This document shows positions 51,975-60,004 of a stretch of 64,000 nucleotides of DNA, in pieces. The stretch lies in NCBI RefSeq assembly GCF_000520995.1, contig NZ_JACA01000012.1:1-64000 (forward strand), read 5' to 3'. Position numbers and translations under genes: made by a program. The notes under the pieces were generated by a model. That model did not search any database. It saw nothing but the letters and a program-made list of their open reading frames with translations, and had not been told where the DNA came from. How positions within the stretch are numbered: position 1 is the stretch's first letter; every line of letters begins with the position of its first letter. This stretch comes from Aquimarina macrocephali JAMB N27 (GTDB taxonomy: Bacteria; Bacteroidota; Bacteroidia; Flavobacteriales; Flavobacteriaceae).

Positions 51975-53249
51975 CTATTTGTTTTGTAATTGAAATACTT
52001 TCTGAATCAGTTCTATGCTTTCATCTGCCGAAGTATTATCATCTTTAAGATGATTGGCAAAATGATTTGTGATTTTCTGAATGATTCGACTGCTAATAAT
52101 ATCTGCTTGTTCTTCATCAAAATCTGCATACTTTTTTCGTTGTAGATTAATTTCTGCGTCTTTTAATGTCGATAATTTATTTTTAAGTGCCTTAATAGTA
52201 GGAGCAAATTTTCTGGTTTCTAACCAACTATCAAATTCTGTTTTTACTTCTTCTATAATAACTTCGGCTTGTGGGATGTATTGTTTCCTTCTTTGCAATG
52301 TGTCATCTGTCATTTTTGACAAATGATCCAGATGTACCAAAGTTACATTTGGTAACTCAATCACATCATCTGATACATTTTTTGGAATAGACAGATCTAA
52401 AATCAATAATGGTTTCTGTGAATGAATTAATTGTTTAGAAATTGTTGGATTCTGTGCTCCCGTAGCCACAATAAGAACATCTGTATTTGTTATTTCTGAC
52501 TGAATATTAGCGTAATCCTTTACAATAAGATTAAATTTTCCTGCTATTTTTTCTGCTTTATCCTTTGTTCGGTTAATTAATGTGATATGGTCATTCTTGG
52601 TATGTTTTACCAAATTTTCACAGGTATTTCTACCTATTTTACCAGTCCCGAAAAGCACTATTTTCTTGTCTGAAATGTTTTCTACATTCTTAAGAATATA
52701 TTGAACTGAGGCAAAAGAAACTGAAGTTGCTCCTGATGAAATCTCAGTCTCATTCTTGATGCGTTTGCTTGCCTGAATTACGGCATTGACAAGTCTTTCA
52801 AGAAAAGGATTAGTAACTTCTACTTTTTTAGAAGCTTTAAAACTTTTTTTTAGTTGACTTATGATTTCAAAATCACCTAATATCTGGCTATCCAAACCTG
52901 TACCAACTTTAAATAAATGTGATACTGCTTTACTATTTTTATGCACATATGCCACTTTTTCGAACTCTTCTACAGTTCCATGAGTATGTTCGCAAAGTAA
53001 TTTGATTAATTGAAATGGGTGTTGAGCAAAACCGTGTAATTCGGTTCGGTTACAAGTAGAGGTAACAAGCAAAGCTTCAATACCTTCTTTTTTTGCTTGT
53101 TCTAGTATTCCTTCTTTGGCTTCATCGTTTACACTAAAATGACCTCTGATCTCTGCATCAGCTTTTTTATAACTAAGTCCAATAGTGTAAAAATTCGTTC
53201 CTTTCGCTCTTAAGTGAGACTCCATGCAGTCAATTCTATAATATTCCAT
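51975..53249 (-). CDS. hemA: Glutamyl-tRNA reductase
   Basis: A 424-residue cytoplasmic enzyme that reduces glutamyl-tRNA to glutamate-1-semialdehyde, the first step of C5-pathway heme synthesis. The catalytic cysteine is in TSTCNRTE (Cys66 counted from this start). The NADPH domain has GTGKIGRNTCENL near residue 200, and a C-terminal dimerisation domain follows. The first codon may be wrong: a flavobacterial -7 box (minus-strand TACTTTTG, 53252-53259) ends two bases upstream, so either the mRNA is nearly leaderless or translation starts at Met9 (53225), which would give MESHLRAKGTNFYTIGLSY. hemL is not in the window. Confidence 0.95.
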   Translation of the reverse strand: MEYYRIDCMESHLRAKGTNFYTIGLSYKKADAEIRGHFSVNDEAKEGILEQAKKEGIEALLVTSTCNRTELHGFAQHPFQLIKLLCEHTHGTVEEFEKVAYVHKNSKAVSHLFKVGTGLDSQILGDFEIISQLKKSFKASKKVEVTNPFLERLVNAVIQASKRIKNETEISSGATSVSFASVQYILKNVENISDKKIVLFGTGKIGRNTCENLVKHTKNDHITLINRTKDKAEKIAGKFNLIVKDYANIQSEITNTDVLIVATGAQNPTISKQLIHSQKPLLILDLSIPKNVSDDVIELPNVTLVHLDHLSKMTDDTLQRRKQYIPQAEVIIEEVKTEFDSWLETRKFAPTIKALKNKLSTLKDAEINLQRKKYADFDEEQADIISSRIIQKITNHFANHLKDDNTSADESIELIQKVFQLQNK

Positions 53250-53251
53250 AA

Positions 53252-53259
53252 CAAAAGTA
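53252..53259 (-). promoter_or_regulatory. Candidate -7 box of the hemA operon
   Basis: TACTTTTG on the minus strand fits TAnnTTTG. It lies two bases before the upstream-most ATG of hemA, which matters for choosing the start. No clear -33 TTG partner is seen. Confidence 0.4.
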
Positions 53260-53328
53260 TTTTAGATATGTCAGAAAAAATAACGCCAGAAGAACTTTAA
53301 GTGTCGGAAAACGTTGTTTAAGACATTA

Positions 53329-53362
53329 TTTGTGTAAAAATGAGTAAAAACCCTTATTTTTG
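53329..53362 (+). promoter_or_regulatory. Promoter of the AraC regulator gene
   Basis: TTTG at 53329-53332 and TATTTTTG at 53355-53362 (a full TAnnTTTG match) are 22 bases apart, within the spacing of Bacteroidota primary promoters. It would give a 5' leader of about 60 bases before the ATG at 53429. Confidence 0.6.
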
Positions 53363-53428
53363 TATAGGTGACAGAGATTCTTATGTCGACAGTTTAGACT
53401 CATTCTAAATAAATAAAATTTTACAACT

Positions 53429-54319
53429 ATGGAAATTGAACTAAAAAATAACGCTCCAGGGATTCTAGAAGAAACTCAAATCGAAGATGGTTTTCATATT
53501 TTAAAATTTCAAAACGAAACTAATGAAAATCAACGAGTTGTAAGAGACATCGACAGTAGTTTTATCCAGTTTCACTTCTGTATTAAAGGAGGTATTAAAT
53601 TTAACTTTAATAACGGAAGCTATGCTATAAATCTTTCTGAAGAAAATTCACTGCTCCTCTATAATCCACAGCGCGATCTCCCCATGAATCTCGAAATGGA
53701 AAAAGATTCCTGGTTGATCACTATCCTCATTTCTATAAAAAAATTCCATTCTTTATTTTCTAAAGAGGCAGATTATATTCCTTTTCTTGGGGAAGGAAAC
53801 CGTGATAAGAAGTATTATACCGATGCCAAGATCTCTCCTTCAATGGCTGTGGTATTGAATCAAATTATGAACTACAACCTGCATAAGTCAGTTAAGCTGT
53901 TATACTTTAAAGGAAAGGCGTATGAATTATTAAGTCTCTATTTTAATAGACCTGGGGATGCAGATGTAGAACAATGTCCATTTCTGGTAGATGAAGAAAA
54001 TGTATTAAAAATCCGAAAAGCTAAAGAAATTATTATCGCTCGCATGGCAGAACCTCCTACGCTTCAAGAGTTATCAAATGAGATTGGATTACCTCTTAAA
54101 AAACTTAAAGACGGATTTAAGCAAATTTATGGCGAACCAGTATATACGTTTTTGTTTGATTATAAAATGGAGGTGGCCCGACAATTACTAGCCTCGGGAA
54201 GTCATAATGTAAATGAGGTAGGTCTAAAAGTAGGATATAGTACTGCAAGCCATTTTATAGCTGCATTTAAAAAGAAATTTGGCACTACTCCAAAAAAATA
54301 TGTGATGAGCTTAAACTAA
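53429..54319 (+). CDS. AraC-family transcriptional regulator, PchR-like
   Basis: A 296-residue regulator with a cupin-like N-terminal sensing half (IQFHFCIKGGIKFNFNNG, then LLYNPQRDLPMNL). A middle segment (YYTDAKISPSMAVVLNQIMNYNL in two stretches) resembles siderophore-responsive PchR proteins. A C-terminal pair of helix-turn-helices follows (PPTLQELSNEIGLPLKKLKDGFK in part, and VNEVGLKVGYSTASHFIAAF), ending in the family motif KKFGTTPKKYV. It lies between hemA (divergent) and hemH (same strand), which suggests control of heme synthesis or iron response. The ligand and targets are inference. Confidence 0.9.
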   Translation: MEIELKNNAPGILEETQIEDGFHILKFQNETNENQRVVRDIDSSFIQFHFCIKGGIKFNFNNGSYAINLSEENSLLLYNPQRDLPMNLEMEKDSWLITILISIKKFHSLFSKEADYIPFLGEGNRDKKYYTDAKISPSMAVVLNQIMNYNLHKSVKLLYFKGKAYELLSLYFNRPGDADVEQCPFLVDEENVLKIRKAKEIIIARMAEPPTLQELSNEIGLPLKKLKDGFKQIYGEPVYTFLFDYKMEVARQLLASGSHNVNEVGLKVGYSTASHFIAAFKKKFGTTPKKYVMSLN

Positions 54320-54326
54320 AACTCAT

Positions 54327-54506
54327 TTAATCGAATGATTCCCCTCTGGGAATCCCTACTCCTTTTTGTAAGGATACTATCGAATCATACATCCCTTGAT
54401 CCTCATCAGAAGCATCTGCTACAACTGATACAAAATCAAACTGTTCTAACAACTCCAGAATAAAGGGCAGTTTGTCTTTTTCGACATCTACAACTATACG
54501 TTTCAT
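54327..54506 (-). CDS. Small conserved-looking protein, 59 residues
   Basis: An unlisted short frame with ATG at 54504-54506 and TAA at 54327-54329. The product begins MKRIVVDVEKDKLPFILELL and ends RGESFD, is acidic and has no membrane segment. The opening beta strand followed by an amphipathic helix (KLPFILELLEQFDFVSV) is the pattern of a family of tiny Bacteroidota proteins, some of which occur as antitoxins beside a RelE/ParE-type toxin. No toxin gene is adjacent here. It lies convergent to the AraC gene, seven bases from its stop codon. Codon use looks normal, which supports real coding. Confidence 0.65.
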   Translation of the reverse strand: MKRIVVDVEKDKLPFILELLEQFDFVSVVADASDEDQGMYDSIVSLQKGVGIPRGESFD

Positions 54507-54681
54507 CTTTGCTTTTTTTAATCATCTAAAAATACTAAAATAAAACTACTCAACTTTCAGTTTGCCAGAATTTAACGTATTTTAAGTTCTGTTTGATTTC
54601 TAACTTAGATTATGTATTAATTCTATAATACTACTATCAAAAAGTCTTATCACTTTTAGTATCATTCCTCTTTATAGTTTG

Positions 54682-54689
54682 TATTTTTG
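54682..54689 (+). promoter_or_regulatory. Candidate -7 box of the hemH-MATE operon
   Basis: TATTTTTG is a full TAnnTTTG match ending 20 bases before the ATG at 54710. It overlaps a GTG codon that opens the longest hemH frame, so that GTG would lie upstream of the transcript start. No clear -33 element is seen. Confidence 0.5.
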
Positions 54690-54709
54690 TGTGTGCAAAA
54701 ACAAAATTT

Positions 54710-55744
54710 ATGAGTAAAGGAATTCTCCTTGTTAATCTTGGATCACCTGACAGTACTGATCCAAAGGATGTAAAAAAATATCTTGGTGAATTTTTGATGG
54801 ATCCCAGAGTAATAGATGTTCCGTTATGGGCACGAATTTTATTGGTGAAAGGAATCATCTTAAATACCAGGCCAAAAAAATCGGCTGCAGCTTATAAAAA
54901 AATATGGTGGGATGAAGGCTCTCCTTTAATTGTACTATCAGAAAAATTACAAAAAAAAGTAGCAGATCGTACCTCAATCCCTATCGGCTTAGCGATGCGC
55001 TATGGCTCAATGAATATCAAAAAAGGATTACAGGAATTACAGGATAAAGGTGTAAATGAAGTCATGATTATTCCGCTTTATCCTCAATTTGCTATGGCAA
55101 CTACAGAGACCATTTTGGTTCTTGCCGAAAAATTACAAAAAGAGCATTTTCCTAACATGAAACTTATTGATGTTCCTGCTTTTTATAACAAATCTGAATA
55201 CCTCGAAATTTTATCCAAAAGTATAGCCGAAAAGTTAGAAAAATTAGATTATGAACATCTTCTATTTTCTTATCATGGGGTACCAGAAAGACATATTCGC
55301 AAAAGTGACATTACCAAATCACATTGTAAAATTGATAAATCATGTTGCAATACTCCTTCTCCAGCTCATGAGTTTTGCTATCGACATCAATGTTATTCGA
55401 CCACACAACAAGTAGCTAAGAAGCTAAATTTAAAAGAAGGAACCTATTCTACCTCTTTTCAATCTCGCTTAGGCTTCGATCCATGGTTACAACCGTATAC
55501 TGATCGTACTATAGAGCGCATGGGGAAAGAAGGGATTAAAAAAATGGCTATTGTAACTCCTGCTTTTGTATCAGATTGTTTAGAAACTTTAGAAGAAATT
55601 GCCATGGAAGGAGAAGAAATTTTTCATGAAGTTGGCGGTAAAGAATTCACAACCATTCCTTGTCTTAATGATCGTGATGATTGGGCAGATCTACTTGCTA
55701 ATTGGGTAAATGAATGGGTTACTGTTAAAACCCAAACGGTATAA
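54710..55744 (+). CDS. hemH: Ferrochelatase
   Basis: A cytoplasmic or membrane-associated enzyme that inserts Fe(II) into protoporphyrin IX, the last step of heme synthesis. It has 344 residues from the ATG at 54710. A GTG at 54689 opens the longest frame (351 residues), but it sits on a -7 box, and MSKGILLVNLGSPDS is the family-typical N-terminus. Landmarks are LVNLGSPDS, the catalytic His region FSYHGVPERHIRKSD near 185, a cysteine-rich CCNTPSPAHEFCYRHQCY stretch near 210 and SFQSRLGFDPWLQPYTD near 250. The stop codon overlaps the MATE start by one base (TAATG). Confidence 0.96.
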   Translation: MSKGILLVNLGSPDSTDPKDVKKYLGEFLMDPRVIDVPLWARILLVKGIILNTRPKKSAAAYKKIWWDEGSPLIVLSEKLQKKVADRTSIPIGLAMRYGSMNIKKGLQELQDKGVNEVMIIPLYPQFAMATTETILVLAEKLQKEHFPNMKLIDVPAFYNKSEYLEILSKSIAEKLEKLDYEHLLFSYHGVPERHIRKSDITKSHCKIDKSCCNTPSPAHEFCYRHQCYSTTQQVAKKLNLKEGTYSTSFQSRLGFDPWLQPYTDRTIERMGKEGIKKMAIVTPAFVSDCLETLEEIAMEGEEIFHEVGGKEFTTIPCLNDRDDWADLLANWVNEWVTVKTQTV

Positions 55745-57132
55745 TGGCAAAAATAACAGCCGAAGCTTTGGGAATAGAACCTGTAGGGAAATTGCTAATA
55801 AAACAAGCAGTCCCTGCATCTATAGGAATATTGGTGATGTCCCTTAATATTCTAATTGATTCTATCTTTGTAGGTAACTGGATTGGTTCAATTGCCATTG
55901 CGGCTATTAATGTAGTACTTCCCGTATCCTTTTTTATTGCTGCATTAGGAATGTCTATTGGCGTAGGAGGTTCTAGTATAATTTCTAGAGCATTAGGTGC
56001 TAATAATAAGGAAAAAGCACTCAAGACCTTTGGAAACCAGATTACTCTTTCTCTAATTTTTATGGTTTCTTTGGTCGTTTTAGGGTTGGTTTTTGTCGAT
56101 GAAATTATTCCAAAATTTGGTGGGAAAGGAGATATTTTTGAACCCGCAAAAATCTACTATACTATTATTTTATATGGTGTACCCATCCTTGGTTTTGCTA
56201 TGATGGGTAATACTGTGATCAGAGCAGAAGGAAAACCTAAATTTGCTATGACAGCTATGATCATTCCCACAGTTGGTAATCTACTGATGGACTATCTTTT
56301 TATTAACGTAATGGATATGGGAATGCACGGTGCTGCATGGGCGACAACAGGCTCGTATCTTGCTTGTTTTTTATATATTTTTTGGTTTTTCAGTTCCAAA
56401 AACTCCGAATTAAAAATCAGCTTTCGTCATCTTGGACTACAAAAAGAGATTGTTTCAGAAATTGCTTCACTTGGCGGGGTAACTCTAGCCAGACAAGCTG
56501 TAGTAAGCATTACCTATTTATTAATGAATAATATTTTATTCGACCTTGGCCAAGAAGGCCTGGTAGCTGTATATGCTATTATTGGTCGAATGTTAATGTT
56601 TGCCTTATTTCCTGTTTTTGGAGTAACCCAGGGATTTTTACCTATTGCTGGGTATAATTATGGTGCACAACACTATCCTCGTGTTAGAGAATCTATTAAT
56701 ACCGCAATCAAATATGCTGCAATTCTAGCTACCTTAGTTTTTATTGGACTAATGATCTTTCCTGCAGAAATAACAACTTTATTTCTAAGTAATAACCCTA
56801 ATCTAGCTCCCAAAGAATTAGCACTAAATCAATATGTATTATCTCACACTGCAGAACCCATGCGATGGGTATTTGCAGCTACTCCTATTATTGCGCTTCA
56901 GCTTATAGGAGCAGCCTATTTCCAAGCAGTAGGAAAAGCCATACCTGCTTTATTACTTACGTTATCAAGACAAGGTTTCTTTTTTATTCCTTTGATTTTG
57001 ATTCTTCCTAAGTTTTATGGTGAATTAGGAGTTTGGATTTCTTTCCCGATTGCAGACATATTAGCAACCATTGTTACTGGGTATTTTCTGAACCGGGAAG
57101 TAAGAACAAAACTTATCACACCAACTAACTAA
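55744..57132 (+). CDS. MATE family multidrug/cation exporter
   Basis: A 462-residue inner-membrane protein of the MATE family with about 12 hydrophobic helices in two six-helix bundles. Family features are the GGSSIISRALGANNKEKA loop after helix 2 and the related FGVTQGFLPIAGYNYGA stretch at the start of the second half. These exporters use a Na+ or H+ gradient to expel organic cations and drugs. Translational coupling to hemH (one-base overlap) is notable: a role in exporting porphyrins or heme precursors is possible, but only the gene order supports it. Confidence 0.92.
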   Translation: MAKITAEALGIEPVGKLLIKQAVPASIGILVMSLNILIDSIFVGNWIGSIAIAAINVVLPVSFFIAALGMSIGVGGSSIISRALGANNKEKALKTFGNQITLSLIFMVSLVVLGLVFVDEIIPKFGGKGDIFEPAKIYYTIILYGVPILGFAMMGNTVIRAEGKPKFAMTAMIIPTVGNLLMDYLFINVMDMGMHGAAWATTGSYLACFLYIFWFFSSKNSELKISFRHLGLQKEIVSEIASLGGVTLARQAVVSITYLLMNNILFDLGQEGLVAVYAIIGRMLMFALFPVFGVTQGFLPIAGYNYGAQHYPRVRESINTAIKYAAILATLVFIGLMIFPAEITTLFLSNNPNLAPKELALNQYVLSHTAEPMRWVFAATPIIALQLIGAAYFQAVGKAIPALLLTLSRQGFFFIPLILILPKFYGELGVWISFPIADILATIVTGYFLNREVRTKLITPTN

Positions 57133-57138
57133 CCGTTT

Positions 57139-57561
57139 TTATTTTTTGGTAGTAGCAGCTTTGCTAATAATTTTCCATTCTCCATCAATCTTTTTTAGAA
57201 GAAAAATATCAATATATCGCATATCTTTATCTTCTATCAAAATTTCGGCTTTTGCCATAGCAATATCATTTTCTCTGTCTACAGATAGTATTTTACCTTT
57301 CCTACCATTAAATTTCCCTTGTTCTCCTTTTTCAAACCAGGAAGCATATTCTTTAATAGGTACGATCCATAGTTTTTTCTCCTTATGACTGAGGAACAAA
57401 TTAGCTTCATCATAAAAAGCTTCTTTAATTGTTTCTGGTTTATTATATGAAGATCCTTCTATATATTTATTAATCGAAGATCGTATCTGATCATCTTCTG
57501 ATTGTGCAATCGTGATATTACAACTTACTAAAAATAGTGTTATCCAAAAATAGGTTTTCAT
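57139..57561 (-). CDS. Secreted lumazine-binding/NTF2-like protein
   Basis: A 140-residue protein with a signal peptide (about 1-19, ending TIAQS) and a single NTF2-like fold of the putative lumazine-binding group. It opens with DQIRSSINKYIEGSSYNKPETIKEAF in part, has the central WIVPIKEYASWFEKGEQGKFNGR region and closes with the typical IDIFLLKKIDGEWKIISKA. Related proteins bind small ligands or act as unassigned enzymes. The substrate is unknown. It is convergent with the MATE gene (six-base gap) and follows the sugar dehydrogenase gene by 23 bases, so it may share that transcript. Confidence 0.8.
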   Translation of the reverse strand: MKTYFWITLFLVSCNITIAQSEDDQIRSSINKYIEGSSYNKPETIKEAFYDEANLFLSHKEKKLWIVPIKEYASWFEKGEQGKFNGRKGKILSVDRENDIAMAKAEILIEDKDMRYIDIFLLKKIDGEWKIISKAATTKK

Positions 57562-57584
57562 TTGTTTTTTTATTTATGTTATAG

Positions 57585-58745
57585 TTATTGATTATTTTTT
57601 ATTCTTAAGATTTTCCCATTAGGTTCATCGGTTAACATATAAAGTTTCCCTTCTGGACTCTGGGCTATTTTTCTGGACCTTACTCTATCATTAACAAATA
57701 ATTCTTCTACACTTTTTATAGTCGTGTTTTCAATTCTAAATCTCCAAAAACTTCCTCTACTTAATCCGGGAACGAGTAGATCATTTTTCCATTCGGGAAA
57801 TTCATCACCTTTATAAAACATGAGTCCGGTAGGTGCTACAGTATGCTGCCAATACCAAATAGGATCGGTATATACAGCTCCTTCAAGTTTGGGAGGATAA
57901 TATTCTTTACTTCGGTAGCTTCCGGTCGTAATAATTGGCCAGCCATAATTAGCTCCTAGTTTCAACATATTGATCTCATCTCCTTGTCGGGTGCCATGCT
58001 CACTAAACCATATATGCCCCGTCGTAGTATCTACTGTTATCCCTTGTGCAGCCCTAATCCCAATGGCATAAACCCCGGGAACAGCAGTTGTTCCAAAATC
58101 AGGATTATCGTTAGGAATACTTCCATCAGGATTTATTCGATATATTTTACCTCGTTTATCTTTCAAGTCCTGAGCAATAGGTATTTCAGGCTCATCAATT
58201 TCCTTAAACAGTCGTTCTCCCATAGTGATGTATAATTTACCATCAACCCCAAAAGTCATCCCTCCTCCGTAATGAAAATATTCTCTTGTATACGGACCAG
58301 CTTCGAGCAATGTTTTTATACTAGTTAAGGAATCATTTTTTAGTACAGCACGTACTACTTTTGTGGCATTTCCTTCTCCTTTCCTTTTTGCAGCATACGA
58401 AAGATATACGTGTTTATTGTTGCTAAAATCCGGATCCAACAATACTTCAAAAATACCCGAATTATCTCCTCCTGTAATCATTCGAATACTATCAGTTAGA
58501 TCACCAGGGAAACCTTTTATAATTCCTTTTTCTTTTGAAATGAGATTTACTTTAACCAAATTTCCATCCTTCTCTGATACCAGAACTTCATCCTCTGACA
58601 AGAAAGCCATACTCCAAGGATGTTTAAGGCTATCTATCAGAATCTCTTTGGTTGGGTGCATTTTCTTTTTTGAAACTTCTGAAGATTTTTCAATTTTGGC
58701 ACAAGCCACCACAATCAAAAGCAGTAAGAATATTGATTTATTCAT
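57585..58745 (-). CDS. PQQ-type sugar dehydrogenase (glucose/sorbosone dehydrogenase family) lipoprotein
   Basis: A 386-residue beta-propeller protein with a lipoprotein signal (IVVA before Cys15). Family landmarks are LKHPWSMAFLSEDEVLVSEKDG near residue 39 in two pieces, the active-site region YFHYGGGMTFGVDGKLYITMG near 155, IWFSEHGTRQGDEINML near 245, TVAPTGLMFYKGDEFPEWKNDLLVPGL near 315 in two pieces and the C-terminal MLTDEPNGKILRI. Relatives oxidise aldose sugars with PQQ in the periplasm. PQQ synthesis genes are not present here, so the cofactor would come from elsewhere or be another quinone. Confidence 0.9.
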   Translation of the reverse strand: MNKSIFLLLLIVVACAKIEKSSEVSKKKMHPTKEILIDSLKHPWSMAFLSEDEVLVSEKDGNLVKVNLISKEKGIIKGFPGDLTDSIRMITGGDNSGIFEVLLDPDFSNNKHVYLSYAAKRKGEGNATKVVRAVLKNDSLTSIKTLLEAGPYTREYFHYGGGMTFGVDGKLYITMGERLFKEIDEPEIPIAQDLKDKRGKIYRINPDGSIPNDNPDFGTTAVPGVYAIGIRAAQGITVDTTTGHIWFSEHGTRQGDEINMLKLGANYGWPIITTGSYRSKEYYPPKLEGAVYTDPIWYWQHTVAPTGLMFYKGDEFPEWKNDLLVPGLSRGSFWRFRIENTTIKSVEELFVNDRVRSRKIAQSPEGKLYMLTDEPNGKILRIKNNQ

Positions 58746-58834
58746 TGATATTATTTTGAAATTTTATGAGTGCAAAATCCAAAAGAATACATCAAAATCC
58801 TTTAAAAAACATGATCTTTAAAACGAAAAATCAA

Positions 58835-59848
58835 TTAAGCAGCACTAAATTGAGTTCTATATTGCGAAGGTGTAAGCTGAGTTTCTGCTTTAAAAGCGAG
58901 GTTAAAAGATGTAACATTACCAAAACCGCAATCATAGGCTACAGTTGCAATTTTTTCTAAAGCATACTCAGAATCCACAAGTAACTTTTTGGCTTTTGTT
59001 ATTCGAAAATGATTTACAAATTCAGAAAAATTCTTTTGTTCATTCTCATTAATCACCTGAGATAATTCTCTAGAGGAAACCGATAATTTTTGTGATATAA
59101 TCTGTAACGAAATACTACTATCTAAATAAATTTTTTCATTTTCAAATAGTTCTTTTACACGATTAAGTATTTTTATGGAAGCTTCTCGATCAATTCTAGA
59201 ATTACTATATTTTTCTAAAGCAAAAACATGTCTTTTTAAAAGAAGATAAGAAAACATATATATTAAAAATGAAAAAGAAATAGCTCCTAGAATATAAAAT
59301 GGAATAAACCCAACAAAAATACCTAGATACAGTACCCAAATCAAGCTAATTCCAATCACAATATTTCTATACCATTTTAAAAGTTTTGGATTTGCATCAT
59401 TTGTGATTTTTAAAATATCCCTCCAGCAAATGGATAGATAGATACCAAAGTGAAGGAGAACCAAAGAATACGTAATAGATGAAAATAAATCTCCCCTATT
59501 AGGAATAATAGGGCTACATAAAACAAATAATACAAAAGGTATTAAATGAATATAGTTTCGGTTTGAAAACATTTGTTGTTTCTCAAAAAGAGCTTTACCA
59601 TAAAACCAAAGAAAAGGACCTACAGTCAATATACTAGAAATCGCCAAGTTTCTTAACCTGGGATCGACTTCTATATAATTATGAAAAACAGATTTCCCTA
59701 TTCGTATTGTTAATCCTAACAATACCAAAGCCAAAAACGCATTTGCTTTTCTATTTCCTTTTTTAAGAGTAAAAAGATAAAAACATAAGAAAAGAGCCTG
59801 GATAACTCCCAAACAACTTAAGACAAGTATAAAACCTTCTATAACCAT
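58835..59848 (-). CDS. AraC-family regulator with N-terminal membrane domain
   Basis: A 337-residue protein with about seven hydrophobic helices in the first 215 residues and a cytoplasmic AraC-type DNA-binding domain at about 235-335. The latter contains SSISLQIISQKLSVSSRELSQVI in part and the second helix-turn-helix LEKIATVAYDCGFGNVTSFNLAFK in part, then TPSQYR. This layout is a membrane-embedded one-component sensor common in Flavobacteriia. A -7-like TAATTTTG on the minus strand (59853-59860) lies four bases before the ATG, so the leader is very short or the start is later. The target genes are unknown. Confidence 0.9.
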   Translation of the reverse strand: MVIEGFILVLSCLGVIQALFLCFYLFTLKKGNRKANAFLALVLLGLTIRIGKSVFHNYIEVDPRLRNLAISSILTVGPFLWFYGKALFEKQQMFSNRNYIHLIPFVLFVLCSPIIPNRGDLFSSITYSLVLLHFGIYLSICWRDILKITNDANPKLLKWYRNIVIGISLIWVLYLGIFVGFIPFYILGAISFSFLIYMFSYLLLKRHVFALEKYSNSRIDREASIKILNRVKELFENEKIYLDSSISLQIISQKLSVSSRELSQVINENEQKNFSEFVNHFRITKAKKLLVDSEYALEKIATVAYDCGFGNVTSFNLAFKAETQLTPSQYRTQFSAA

Positions 59849-60004
59849 GCTTCAAAATTAGAAATCATCTCAATAGCTAAGGTTAAAATTACGTGAAAAT
59901 CTTTTGGAATAATTTTTAATTCCTGACTTTAGTATCCCATCAAATCTATTTTATCTGTAATTTCTCTGAAAACGCAAGGCTTTTAAATTAAATCTCAACT
60001 AACT

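Noticed and set aside
51488..52048. A 186-codon plus-strand open frame across hemC and the end of hemA
   Set aside because: It is the antisense shadow of strongly conserved hemC/hemA coding sequence and shows no domain of its own.
57585..58745. A PQQ-synthesis-linked glucose dehydrogenase operon
   Set aside because: No pqq genes are nearby, so the family name is kept but a cofactor operon is not claimed.
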